Source: Natronorubrum halophilum
GTDB lineage: Archaea > Halobacteriota > Halobacteria > Halobacteriales > Natrialbaceae
Length of the DNA stretch: 64,000 bases
NCBI RefSeq assembly: GCF_003670115.1
Contig: NZ_QQTY01000001.1
Coordinates: forward strand, 806,001-870,000
Direction of reading: 5' to 3'
Of this stretch, positions 44,257 to 52,409 are shown in pieces; position 1 is the first letter of the stretch, and every line of letters starts with the position of its first letter. The position numbers and the translations under genes are program-made. The notes under the pieces are model-generated. The model was given only the letters and a program-made list of their open reading frames with translations, made no database searches and was not told the origin of the DNA.

Positions 44257-47109
44257 ATGGGTACGATAACCGGCGTTCCGTCGGACGGCGACGTCCCGAT
44301 CGTATACGAGGGTGCGGTCGCTGATCTGTACGTCGACGAGGACGACCACGAGGTTGCGAAGATCGCAACGGCTGACCTCGGCGATGATATCGAACGCGTC
44401 ACGGGACGCCACCCCGCGATCACCGGTTCGCTCGAGGAGCTCTCCGGGTCCGTCGTGATCGTCGGCACGGTCGGCCGCTCCGAGGGCGTCGAACGCTGCC
44501 TGCGGGCGAGCGACGTCGACGTCGCGGCGCTGGCGTCAGAGCGGGAGAGTTTCGTCCTCGAGACGGTCGACGAGCCGCTACCCGGCGTCGACTCGTGTCT
44601 GGTGATCGCCGGGAGCGATCGCCGCGGGACGGCCTACGGCGCGTACGAACTGTCGGAGCGGATGGGCGTCTCCCCGTGGTACTGGTGGGCGGACGTTCCG
44701 GCCGAGAAACGCGACGCGGTCGTCGTCGAATCGGGAACGTACAGGTTCGGGCCGCCCTCGGTAACGTATCGCGGGATCTTTCTCAACGACGAGGACTTCG
44801 GCTTGCGGCCGTGGGCGTCGGAGACGTTCGCCCCGGAAGTGGCGGACGACCGGCCCGGAATCGGTCCGACGACGTACGCTCGGATCTTCGAGTTGCTGTT
44901 GCGCCTCAAGGCGAACACCGTCTGGCCGGCGATGCACCCCGATACGAAGGCCTTCTACCGGTATTCCGAGAACCCGGCCGTCGCCGAGGAGTACGCGATC
45001 GTCGTCGGGACCTCACACTGCGAGCCGCTGCACAGGAACAACGTCGACGAGTGGGACGACTCCCGGGGCGAGTGGAACTACGCGACGAATCGCGAGGAGA
45101 TGTTGGCGTACTGGCGCGAGCGCGTCGAGGACGTGGCGGACTCCGAGAACGTCTTCACCCTGGGGATGCGCGGGATTCACGACTCCGGAATGCCCGGCGG
45201 TAAGACTCGAGCGGAGACAATCGAGTTGCTCCAGCGGGTGATCGACGATCAGCGTCGGCTGCTTGACGACGCCCACGAGCGGCCCGTCGAGGAGATACCG
45301 CAGGTGTTCTGTCCCTACAAGGAAGTCCTCGACGTGTATCGCGGCGGGCTCGACGTCCCCGAGAACGTCTGCCTGCTGTGGCCCGACGACAACCACGGCT
45401 ACGTTCGCGAACTGCCGACCGACGCCGAGCGCCGGCGCGAGGGCGGGTCGGGAATGTACTACCACCTGTCCTACTGGGGTCGGCCCCACGATTACCTCTG
45501 GCTGTCGAGCGTCCCGCCGAGTCTCGTCCGGACCGAACTGGTGAAAGCGTACGACGCCGGCGCTCGCGACTACTGGGTCGTGAACGTCGGCGACATCAAG
45601 CCGACCGAAACGGAACTCGAGTTCGCCCTCGACCTCGCCTGGGACGTCGAGGCGACCCGATCCGTCTCGAGCGCCGAGTGGCTGCGCGAGTGGGCCACCC
45701 GCGAGTTCGGCGGGACTCACGCCGACGATATCGCCGAGATTCTCGCCGAGTACTACCGGCTGTCGCTGGCTCGAAAGCCCGAACACATGGGGTGGTCGAC
45801 GGTGTATCCGGACACGCTTCCGGACGAACCGGCGTTCAGTTTCGTCCACGAGGGCGACGAGGCGCGCCGACGGATCGACGCCTTCGAACGCCTCGAGGAA
45901 CGGGCGGAGTCGGTCTACGAAGCCCTTCCGACGGCGCATCGACCGAGTTACTATCAGCTGGTGTTGTACCAGGTGCGCTGTGCCGCGGCGATGTCGAAAA
46001 CGCACCTCCACGCGGCTCGAAGCCGACTGTACGCCGGGCAAGGCCGCACGACCGCGAACCGCTACGCCGAACTGGCCGAACGCGCCCATCGGCGGATCGA
46101 AGCCGAGACGCGGTACTACAACGAGGACCTGCGCGACGGCAAGTGGGATGGAATGCTGTCGCACCGCCCTCGAGATTTACCGGTGTTCGACGTTCCCGCC
46201 ACGGGGAGTCTCACGCCGCGGGGCGGGGCCGCACTCGGCGTCGTTGCGGAGGGCCACCGGACGCCGGCCCGCGGGGACGAGAGTCCGCCGCCGTCGCTGC
46301 CGACGTTCGATCCGGGCGTCGACGCCGAACGATTCATCGACGTGTTCACCCGCGGCGACGACCCCCTCGAGTGGTCCGCGACGGCCAGTGAGGAGTGGAT
46401 CGACATCGACGCGACCGAGGGGACCGTCGCGGGCGAACGACGATTGTGGGTCGGGATCGACTGGAGCACCGTTCCCGATCGGCGCGCGACCGGCGACGTG
46501 ACGATCGAAGGGGCGGGCGTCGAAAAGACCGTTCGCGTCGAAGCGGCGTCCCGACAGAGCGGCCCTCGTGGCGATTTTGTCGAGGTCGATGGAGCCGTCG
46601 CCATCGAGGCGGAGCACTACAGCGGTTCCACCGACGGCGATCCTGGCGTCTGGACGGGGTGTGACGTACCGGGACGCGTTTCGGGGACGACCGTCGCCGC
46701 GGAGCCCGCGACGTTTCCGAGCCACGCTCCGGGCAGCGACGCCGCCCCGGTGCTGGAGTACGACATCGAACTGTCTACGGTCGGATCGGTCGAAATCGAG
46801 GTACACTGTCTCCCTACGCAGGCGCTCAACGAGCATTGGGACCTGCGCTACGCCGTCTCGGTCGACGACGGCGAGCGAGCGGTCGTCTCGATCGATCCCG
46901 ACGGCGGCGAGCACGATCCCCAGTGGCAGCGGAACGTCCTCCGCGGAGCCGCGATCACGACGACGATGCACACAATCGAGGCGTCGGGGACGCATACCCT
47001 GCAACTCCGAGCGTTGGACCCGGGTCTCGTCGTGGACCGGATCGTCGTCTACGCCGACCGCGGCCGTCGGACGTACCTCGGTCCGCGAGAAACGCCCCTC
47101 GAGAAGTAG
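44257..47109 (+). CDS. GH115 family alpha-glucuronidase
   Basis: Removes (4-O-methyl-)glucuronic acid side chains, classically from glucuronoxylan. The 950-residue protein has the GH115 blocks YRGIFLNDEDFGLRPWASE, LLRLKANTVWPAMHP, RGIHDSGMPG, and PHDYLWLSSVPPSLVRTELV followed by ARDYWVVNVGDIKPTE. A C-terminal beta domain carries VAIEAEHYSG, as in other GH115 proteins. No signal peptide is present, so it acts on imported oligosaccharides. The start MGTITGVPS was chosen; the 47 upstream codons look non-coding. Its place beside uronate-processing genes fits release of glucuronate from pectic or gum side chains. Confidence 0.92.
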   Translation: MGTITGVPSDGDVPIVYEGAVADLYVDEDDHEVAKIATADLGDDIERVTGRHPAITGSLEELSGSVVIVGTVGRSEGVERCLRASDVDVAALASERESFVLETVDEPLPGVDSCLVIAGSDRRGTAYGAYELSERMGVSPWYWWADVPAEKRDAVVVESGTYRFGPPSVTYRGIFLNDEDFGLRPWASETFAPEVADDRPGIGPTTYARIFELLLRLKANTVWPAMHPDTKAFYRYSENPAVAEEYAIVVGTSHCEPLHRNNVDEWDDSRGEWNYATNREEMLAYWRERVEDVADSENVFTLGMRGIHDSGMPGGKTRAETIELLQRVIDDQRRLLDDAHERPVEEIPQVFCPYKEVLDVYRGGLDVPENVCLLWPDDNHGYVRELPTDAERRREGGSGMYYHLSYWGRPHDYLWLSSVPPSLVRTELVKAYDAGARDYWVVNVGDIKPTETELEFALDLAWDVEATRSVSSAEWLREWATREFGGTHADDIAEILAEYYRLSLARKPEHMGWSTVYPDTLPDEPAFSFVHEGDEARRRIDAFERLEERAESVYEALPTAHRPSYYQLVLYQVRCAAAMSKTHLHAARSRLYAGQGRTTANRYAELAERAHRRIEAETRYYNEDLRDGKWDGMLSHRPRDLPVFDVPATGSLTPRGGAALGVVAEGHRTPARGDESPPPSLPTFDPGVDAERFIDVFTRGDDPLEWSATASEEWIDIDATEGTVAGERRLWVGIDWSTVPDRRATGDVTIEGAGVEKTVRVEAASRQSGPRGDFVEVDGAVAIEAEHYSGSTDGDPGVWTGCDVPGRVSGTTVAAEPATFPSHAPGSDAAPVLEYDIELSTVGSVEIEVHCLPTQALNEHWDLRYAVSVDDGERAVVSIDPDGGEHDPQWQRNVLRGAAITTTMHTIEASGTHTLQLRALDPGLVVDRIVVYADRGRRTYLGPRETPLEK

Positions 47110-47398
47110 CCACCGTCCGTCTGATGCCATCGGGCCGTGTGACCCGCTCCGAATCGGTACGATCCCCTCACGAATGCGGTGATCGGTGATCGGTGCCGGA
47201 CCTCGTCGACGCCGAACGGATCGCCGAACTCGCCGAGTGCTTTCCACCTCCTCGGCAGAAACGTGGCCGCGTGGTGGGTGAGACGGTTGCCGGACGCTGT
47301 GGGAGTGGACGAACCGAATCGCTTCGCTCACTCGGTCATCGTCCACTGGGACGGATCGATTCTCTGATGGTGAACTCCGTACGATTGTAGAGAACGAA

Positions 47399-47578
47399 GT
47401 GACGGACCGGCACGGACGTCTATTACAACAGTACACGTGTAATGTGTGTGGCATCGTCACGAACTCGCACGTGTGGTATACACACGCGGACGCAGCAGAG
47501 CAGCAGTACACGGTCTCGGCGATCGATCTCGAATTCGATAACGGAGCCAATTCATTCCGACAGCAACAGTGCGTTTAA
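47399..47578 (+). CDS. Candidate small zinc-finger-like ORF or gene remnant
   Basis: A 59-codon frame from GTG reads YTCNVCGIVTNSHVWYTHAD and AAEQQYTVSAIDLEFDN, with one CxxC pair. The in-frame sequence upstream to 47282 (DGELRTIVENEV) also looks coding, so this may be the tail of a decayed gene. It contains palindrome site C, which weakens the case for a functional gene. No family recognised. Confidence 0.3.
   Translation: MTDRHGRLLQQYTCNVCGIVTNSHVWYTHADAAEQQYTVSAIDLEFDNGANSFRQQQCV
47422..47443. promoter_or_regulatory. Tripartite palindrome, site C
   Basis: ATTACA, ACA, GTAC, ACG, TGTAAT: perfect 6-base arms around GTAC, same geometry as sites A, B and D. It lies in the convergent gap between the GH115 gene and a small membrane protein gene, so it is not an obvious promoter element. 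Confidence 0.55.
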
Positions 47579-47832
47579 CGAGAACATCGTTCCTGTATAT
47601 AGAACGGCTGTGCACGAAACGAGTCTCAGTAGTAGCCACGAGACGACGGTGGCTGTACTTCGGGAGCGGACGACACCGCCCTCGAGATCCGAGGATGGAC
47701 TCTCGGACGGTATTCGGAAAATCGGGCGCGAATCGACGGCCGTCGTTATCGGCACCGGCCGCGGTCGATCGTCGGACAGGCGGTCGCACGTATCGCATTC
47801 ACTGAAGCACGGGAGACAAACGACGACCGGAG

Positions 47833-48060
47833 TTACGAACCGTAGTGATACCAGAGACGATACGCGACGTATCCGACGACCGTGACGGCAAGGAGCGAGA
47901 GGCCCCACAGACCCAGTACGCCTGCCATCGTCCCGTCGGCGACGAACATCCCGACGAGAATCAGCGCGACCGCGATCCCGATCGATGTTTGAACACCCCG
48001 ACCACCCGGGAGACTCGCGAATCGACGCCGTACGGAGTTCACTTTGCTAGACGTGTTCAT
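47833..48060 (-). CDS. Small two-helix membrane protein, unknown function
   Basis: A 75-residue protein with a basic N-terminus (SSKVNSVRRRFASLPGG) and two hydrophobic segments (IGIAVALILVGMFVADGTMA and LGLWGLSLLAVTVVGYVAYR). The start MNTSSKV is supported by ACATATATG about 27 bases upstream. It is the only gene between the GH115 and transporter genes. I do not recognise a family. Confidence 0.6.
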   Translation of the reverse strand: MNTSSKVNSVRRRFASLPGGRGVQTSIGIAVALILVGMFVADGTMAGVLGLWGLSLLAVTVVGYVAYRLWYHYGS

Positions 48061-48129
48061 ATTCGTACCGTCGTCCATATCGTACATATATGTTTTGTCG
48101 AACCGTCCGCTCGAGGAGGAGATAACTGG

Positions 48130-49200
48130 CTACTCATCCGGAATCACCGGGCTGTTCCAGTACTCGTGGGTGTCGTCCGCTCGGAAGCACCGAGCGTAGC
48201 TCTCCTCGTCGCCGGTCGCGTGGATGCGTTCCGGATGGTGGCGTCGACACACCTCGCGGGCTTCCGGACAGCGCGGGTGGAAGTGGCATCCGGAGGGGAG
48301 GTCCGTCGGATCGGGAACGTCTATTTTCCGCAGGGGGAACTCCTCGTCCGCTTCGTCATCGTAGAGGTTTGCCGTCGCCCACTGCAGCGCTTTCGTGTAG
48401 GGGTGTTGTGGGTTCTCGACGATTTCCTCGACGGTTCCGATCTCCACGATCTCGCCGAGGTACATCACGGCGATTCGGCCGCCGGACTTTTCGGCGATGT
48501 AGCGCGCGTTCGAGAGGTCGTGCGAGATGAACAGGTACGAGGTCTGGAATATGTCCTGCAGTTCGAGCATGAGATCCATCATCTCGACGCGCAGGGACAC
48601 GTCGAGCGCGCTGATCGCTTCGTCGGCCAGGATCAGGTCGGGGTTCAACAACAGCGCGCGAACGAGGACCGCGCGCTGGGTTTCCCCGCCGCTCAACTGG
48701 TGTGGGTACCGATTCAGGTAATCGCCGGGCGGCGACATGCCGACCCGTTCGAACAGCGTGTGGATGCGCTCTTCTCGCTCCTCGCGGCCGAGGTCGGGGT
48801 ACCACTTTTTCAACGGAAGCATCAACGACGTGAGGATCCGCTGATTCGGGTTGAGCGCGCTCCCCGGATCCTGGTGGATGATCTGGAGCGAGTGGCGAAT
48901 CTCCTCGAAGGGGATCGAAACGTCGCCGGTCTTGTTTCGCGCCTCCCAGATGTCCTGTCCGCGGTACCTGACCGCGCCGCTGGTCGGCTTCTGGGCACCG
49001 ATCGCCGTCTTTCCGAGCGTCGACTTCCCACAGCCGCTCTCGCCGATGAGCGTGAGCGTCTCCTGTTCGTCGAACTCGAGCGAGACGTCGTTGACCGCTC
49101 GAACCGTCTCGGACTCGCCGAAGAGGTCGAGCACTCCTCCACCGTCGGTGAATTCGACGGAGACGCCGTCCATCGAAAGCATCGGTTCGGCTGACCCCAT
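48130..49200 (-). CDS. Oligopeptide/oligosaccharide ABC transporter ATP-binding protein (DppF/OppF type)
   Basis: A 356-residue ATPase. Walker A is GESGCGKST, the Q-loop region is HQDPGSALNPNQRI, the signature is LSGGETQRAVLVRALLLNPD, and Walker B is LILADEAISALD. The C-terminal oligopeptide-transporter domain has the Cys motif CHFHPRCPEAREVCRR, which can bind an Fe-S cluster in this family. The start overlaps the upstream stop by one base (TGATG). It is the last gene of a five-gene unit. The locus suggests oligosaccharides rather than peptides as cargo. Confidence 0.92.
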   Translation of the reverse strand: MGSAEPMLSMDGVSVEFTDGGGVLDLFGESETVRAVNDVSLEFDEQETLTLIGESGCGKSTLGKTAIGAQKPTSGAVRYRGQDIWEARNKTGDVSIPFEEIRHSLQIIHQDPGSALNPNQRILTSLMLPLKKWYPDLGREEREERIHTLFERVGMSPPGDYLNRYPHQLSGGETQRAVLVRALLLNPDLILADEAISALDVSLRVEMMDLMLELQDIFQTSYLFISHDLSNARYIAEKSGGRIAVMYLGEIVEIGTVEEIVENPQHPYTKALQWATANLYDDEADEEFPLRKIDVPDPTDLPSGCHFHPRCPEAREVCRRHHPERIHATGDEESYARCFRADDTHEYWNSPVIPDE

Positions 49201-50264
49201 CAGGTGCTCCCTCCGTCAGTCGCGGCGTTTTTGTCGGTCGTCGGACGGCTGTCGGGCGCGGCGCTAATCGGCACCGCGTCCGCGGCCTCGTCGTAGTAGA
49301 AACACGCCGACTCGTGGGAGTCAGCGACCGCCATCATCGGGGGCACTTTGGACCGACAGCGGCCGTCGGCTATCGGACACCGAGGATGGTACGAACATCC
49401 CGGAATCTGATCGACCGGATCCGGCTTGCTCCCTTCGATGATGTTCATCTCGTCGACCGGAACGTTCAGATCCGGCGTCGTATCGAGGAGCGCGCGCGTG
49501 TAGGGGTGCGAGGCGTCGTACAGCAGATCGTCCGTTGTTCCGATCTCGATGATGTTGAACGCGTACATCACGGCGATGCGGTCGGCGAGCTTTGTCAACA
49601 GCGGAAGGTCGTGCGTGATGAACACGAGCGTCAGATCGTACTCCGCTTGCAGTTCGCGCAAGAGCGTGACGATCGAACGCTGCATCAGCAAGTCCAGCGC
49701 GGCCGTCGGCTCGTCGAGGACGAGCACGTCCGGCTCGAGAACCAGGCTCAGTGCGATGAGCGCGCGCTGTTTCATGCCGCCGGAGAGTTCGTGCGCGTAC
49801 GAGTCGAGGATTCGGTCCGAATCGAGGTACACGCTCTCTAAGAGTTCGCGCGCTCGGTCCATGCCGGCGGGGATGTCGCGGTTGTGATCCTGAAGGGTTT
49901 CCCGGAAGTGCGTTCGAATCTTCGTGACGGGATTGAACGAACTCATCGCCCCCTGGAACACCATCGCGACTTCTTCCCAGCGGAATCGATTCAGCTCCGA
50001 CTCGGAGAGATCCAAGACGTCGACGGGGTCTCCGTCTTCCGGGTGGAACGTGACCTCGCCGGTCGAGACGCCGGGTTCAACGACGGCGTTGAGAAACGAC
50101 GAGGCGAGCATGGACTTGCCGCTCCCGCTTTCGCCGATGATCCCGAGCGTCTCGTTGCGAACGACGTCGAGATCGGCATCGCGCACGACACGCGACTGTC
50201 CGCGGTTCATCTGGAACGTGACGTTGAGGTCTCTGACCTCGAAGATCGTGTCTGAATTACTCAT
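49200..50264 (-). CDS. Oligopeptide/oligosaccharide ABC transporter ATP-binding protein (DppD/OppD type)
   Basis: A 354-residue ATPase with GESGSGKSM (Walker A), LSGGMKQRALIALSLVLEPD (signature) and VLVLDEPTAALD (Walker B), plus the C-terminal CSYHPRCPIADGRCRS motif. The start MSNSDTIFEV was chosen over a form nine residues longer. It pairs with the following DppF-type protein to drive transport. Confidence 0.92.
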   Translation of the reverse strand: MSNSDTIFEVRDLNVTFQMNRGQSRVVRDADLDVVRNETLGIIGESGSGKSMLASSFLNAVVEPGVSTGEVTFHPEDGDPVDVLDLSESELNRFRWEEVAMVFQGAMSSFNPVTKIRTHFRETLQDHNRDIPAGMDRARELLESVYLDSDRILDSYAHELSGGMKQRALIALSLVLEPDVLVLDEPTAALDLLMQRSIVTLLRELQAEYDLTLVFITHDLPLLTKLADRIAVMYAFNIIEIGTTDDLLYDASHPYTRALLDTTPDLNVPVDEMNIIEGSKPDPVDQIPGCSYHPRCPIADGRCRSKVPPMMAVADSHESACFYYDEAADAVPISAAPDSRPTTDKNAATDGGST

Positions 50265-50333
50265 TCGTTGTCCTCTCGTAGCGAACTGCAATCGGTGTCA
50301 TAGTCCTGTCGTCGTTACTATTCATCGGTCGGC

Positions 50334-51335
50334 TCACGAGTCGGGCCCTCCGTCGTCGTCGATCGTCGACGCGTGACGCGCCCTGAGTCGAACGTTGAAC
50401 ACGCTGTCCATCCCCTGGGAGAACAACACGAGTCCGAACGACATCAGGAAGATCGTCAGTAACGGAAACGCGAGGAAGTGATACATGTCCGGCCGGCTCA
50501 ACGCGTTCCCCTCGTAGGCGATGTTCATCATGACGCCCCAGTTGAACGTCGTGAACGGGAGGATACCCAGGAAGTACAGTCCAACGGACTCGAAGATGAT
50601 GCGTCGAGACGCCAGCGCCGAGTTCACCGTTACGTAGGGCATGAGCTGGGCGAGCACGTCCCGCCGAAGGATCGTCCCCGTGGAGATACCCATGATCTGT
50701 GACGCCTCCACGTACGACTCCTCCCGGATGCTGAGTACCTGCGACCGCACGGTTCTCGCCAACCCCGGCCAGTTGTCGAGTCCGAGCAAGACGCCGATAA
50801 CGTACGGGTCACCGGGCTGGAAGATGGCGATGAGGACGATGACCAGCGGGAGTCCGGGGATGGTGATGATGACGTCCGTTATCGCCATCAACGTCGTGTC
50901 GATCTTCGAGCCGCGGAGGAACCCCGAAACGACGCCGACCAGCGCCGCGAGTCCGACGCTCACGACCGCTCCGGCGAACACCATCCGGAACATATCCGGC
51001 GTCGCGTGAATGAGTTGGGCTCCGATCGGCTGTCCGAAGGTGTCCGTCCCGAGAATGTAGTCGACGTTCTGGAACGGCGGCTCGAGAACGGGAGCGTCGC
51101 CGCTCGTCGGTCTGTCGACGAGCCAGACGCCGAGGGTCCCCATCAGGAAGAAAGCGGAGATGATCGCCGTCCCGACGACGGCTCGCCAGTCGGTCATCGC
51201 CACTCGGAAGGGGGCGGCGACGTACAGGTCGAACTGGCGTTTGAGCCGTTGCGACCGCGGCGTCGGCTCCCGGTCGATATCCGCATCGAAGAGCGTTTCG
51301 AGCCCCTCCGGATCGTCGGGCTGTTCGTTACTCAT
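50334..51335 (-). CDS. ABC transporter permease (DppC/OppC type)
   Basis: A 333-residue inner-membrane subunit with six helices. A cytoplasmic N-terminal stretch of about 45 residues precedes the first helix (VVGTAIISAFFLMGTLGVWL). The periplasmic-side sequence LGTDTFGQPIGAQLIHAT and the EAA-like loop EASQIMGISTGTILRRDVL are typical. It overlaps the DppB-type gene by 8 bases. Confidence 0.92.
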   Translation of the reverse strand: MSNEQPDDPEGLETLFDADIDREPTPRSQRLKRQFDLYVAAPFRVAMTDWRAVVGTAIISAFFLMGTLGVWLVDRPTSGDAPVLEPPFQNVDYILGTDTFGQPIGAQLIHATPDMFRMVFAGAVVSVGLAALVGVVSGFLRGSKIDTTLMAITDVIITIPGLPLVIVLIAIFQPGDPYVIGVLLGLDNWPGLARTVRSQVLSIREESYVEASQIMGISTGTILRRDVLAQLMPYVTVNSALASRRIIFESVGLYFLGILPFTTFNWGVMMNIAYEGNALSRPDMYHFLAFPLLTIFLMSFGLVLFSQGMDSVFNVRLRARHASTIDDDGGPDS

Positions 51336-52347
51336 CGTTACCTCCGGAGGAGATCCGGGGATCGATGAAGCCGTACGTCAGATCCGCGATCAGGATCGAA
51401 ACGACCGTTACAAGGGTGAAGACGATGAGCGACCCCATGAGAACGGGGTAGTTCCGTACCTGGATGGCATCGTACACCAACAGTCCGACGCCCGGGTACG
51501 AGAAGATTTCCTCGACGATGACGGAGCTGCTGAGCACGCCGGCGATGCCGATCATGAACTGGGTGTACATCGGCAAGATGGCGTTTCGACCCACGTACTG
51601 GGTCGCAATGCGGGAGTTTCGGAGTCCGCGTAGCTCCGCCACCCGGAGGTAGTCTTCCCCGAGGACGCGGACGGAGTTGCCCCGCATCGTCAGCGCGGTG
51701 CCGAGTCCGAGGATGCTCATCGAGAGCACCGGTAGTGCGGCGTGGTGTGCGATACTTTGCATGAACGCCAGGTTAAATCCCTCTTCAACACCGAGTCCCA
51801 CCCGACCGCCTGTCGGGAAGAACTTGTTCCGAATGCTGAAAAAGAAGATGAGCAAAATCCCTGCGACGTAGTACGGCGTGGAGTTGAGCGCGATAACGGC
51901 GACCGACGACACCGAGTCGAATCGGGATTTCTCCTTGAAGGCCATCACCGCGCCGAGCACGATGCTCACCGTGTATCCGATAACCATCGCGTAGACGCTG
52001 ATGAGCATCGACCACGGGATCCGTTCGGCGAGCAGCGAGGTCACGGTGGCGTCCTCGTAGAGCGACTCGCCGAGGTCGAACTCGAGGAAGACGCTGGTCA
52101 TGTACTGGTAGTACTGGACGTATATCGGCGCGTCGCTCTCGATGTTCGTATACTGTGCGACCAACCGTTCGACTCGCGCCGGATCGATCGTGTTCCCGGT
52201 TCCCATCTGTTGCTGTAAGATGACATTTTTGAGCGCCTCGGCCGGTCCGCCCGGCATCAGCTGATACAGGACGAACGTGAGTGTCACCGTTGCAAAAAAC
52301 GTCAGCACTGCCTGTCCGACGCGTTTCACGAAATAATTACTTCTCAT
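51328..52347 (-). CDS. ABC transporter permease (DppB/OppB type)
   Basis: A 339-residue membrane protein beginning YFVKRVGQAVLTFFATVTLT, with the family's LMPGGPAEAL after helix 1. The usual first periplasmic loop is present, as is the EAA loop RVAELRGLRNSRIATQYVGR. Together with the DppC-type subunit it forms the channel. It lies 62 bases downstream of the binding-protein gene. Confidence 0.92.
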   Translation of the reverse strand: MRSNYFVKRVGQAVLTFFATVTLTFVLYQLMPGGPAEALKNVILQQQMGTGNTIDPARVERLVAQYTNIESDAPIYVQYYQYMTSVFLEFDLGESLYEDATVTSLLAERIPWSMLISVYAMVIGYTVSIVLGAVMAFKEKSRFDSVSSVAVIALNSTPYYVAGILLIFFFSIRNKFFPTGGRVGLGVEEGFNLAFMQSIAHHAALPVLSMSILGLGTALTMRGNSVRVLGEDYLRVAELRGLRNSRIATQYVGRNAILPMYTQFMIGIAGVLSSSVIVEEIFSYPGVGLLVYDAIQVRNYPVLMGSLIVFTLVTVVSILIADLTYGFIDPRISSGGNDE

Positions 52348-52409
52348 GTACCTTCTTTTCGATCGGTATTCGAACTCTCACTGGTATAGTGTCTGTGGTT
52401 GAGACGGTG

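Larger units (their letters stand above)
47110..47832. other. Convergent intergenic region after the GH115 gene
   Basis: About 720 bases. It contains the candidate ORF at 47399 and palindrome C. A frame at 47193-47390 (DLVDAERIAELAECF at its start) could be another remnant. CGTTC and GAACG around nine bases (47588-47606) form a small inverted repeat. No convincing complete gene. Confidence 0.45.
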
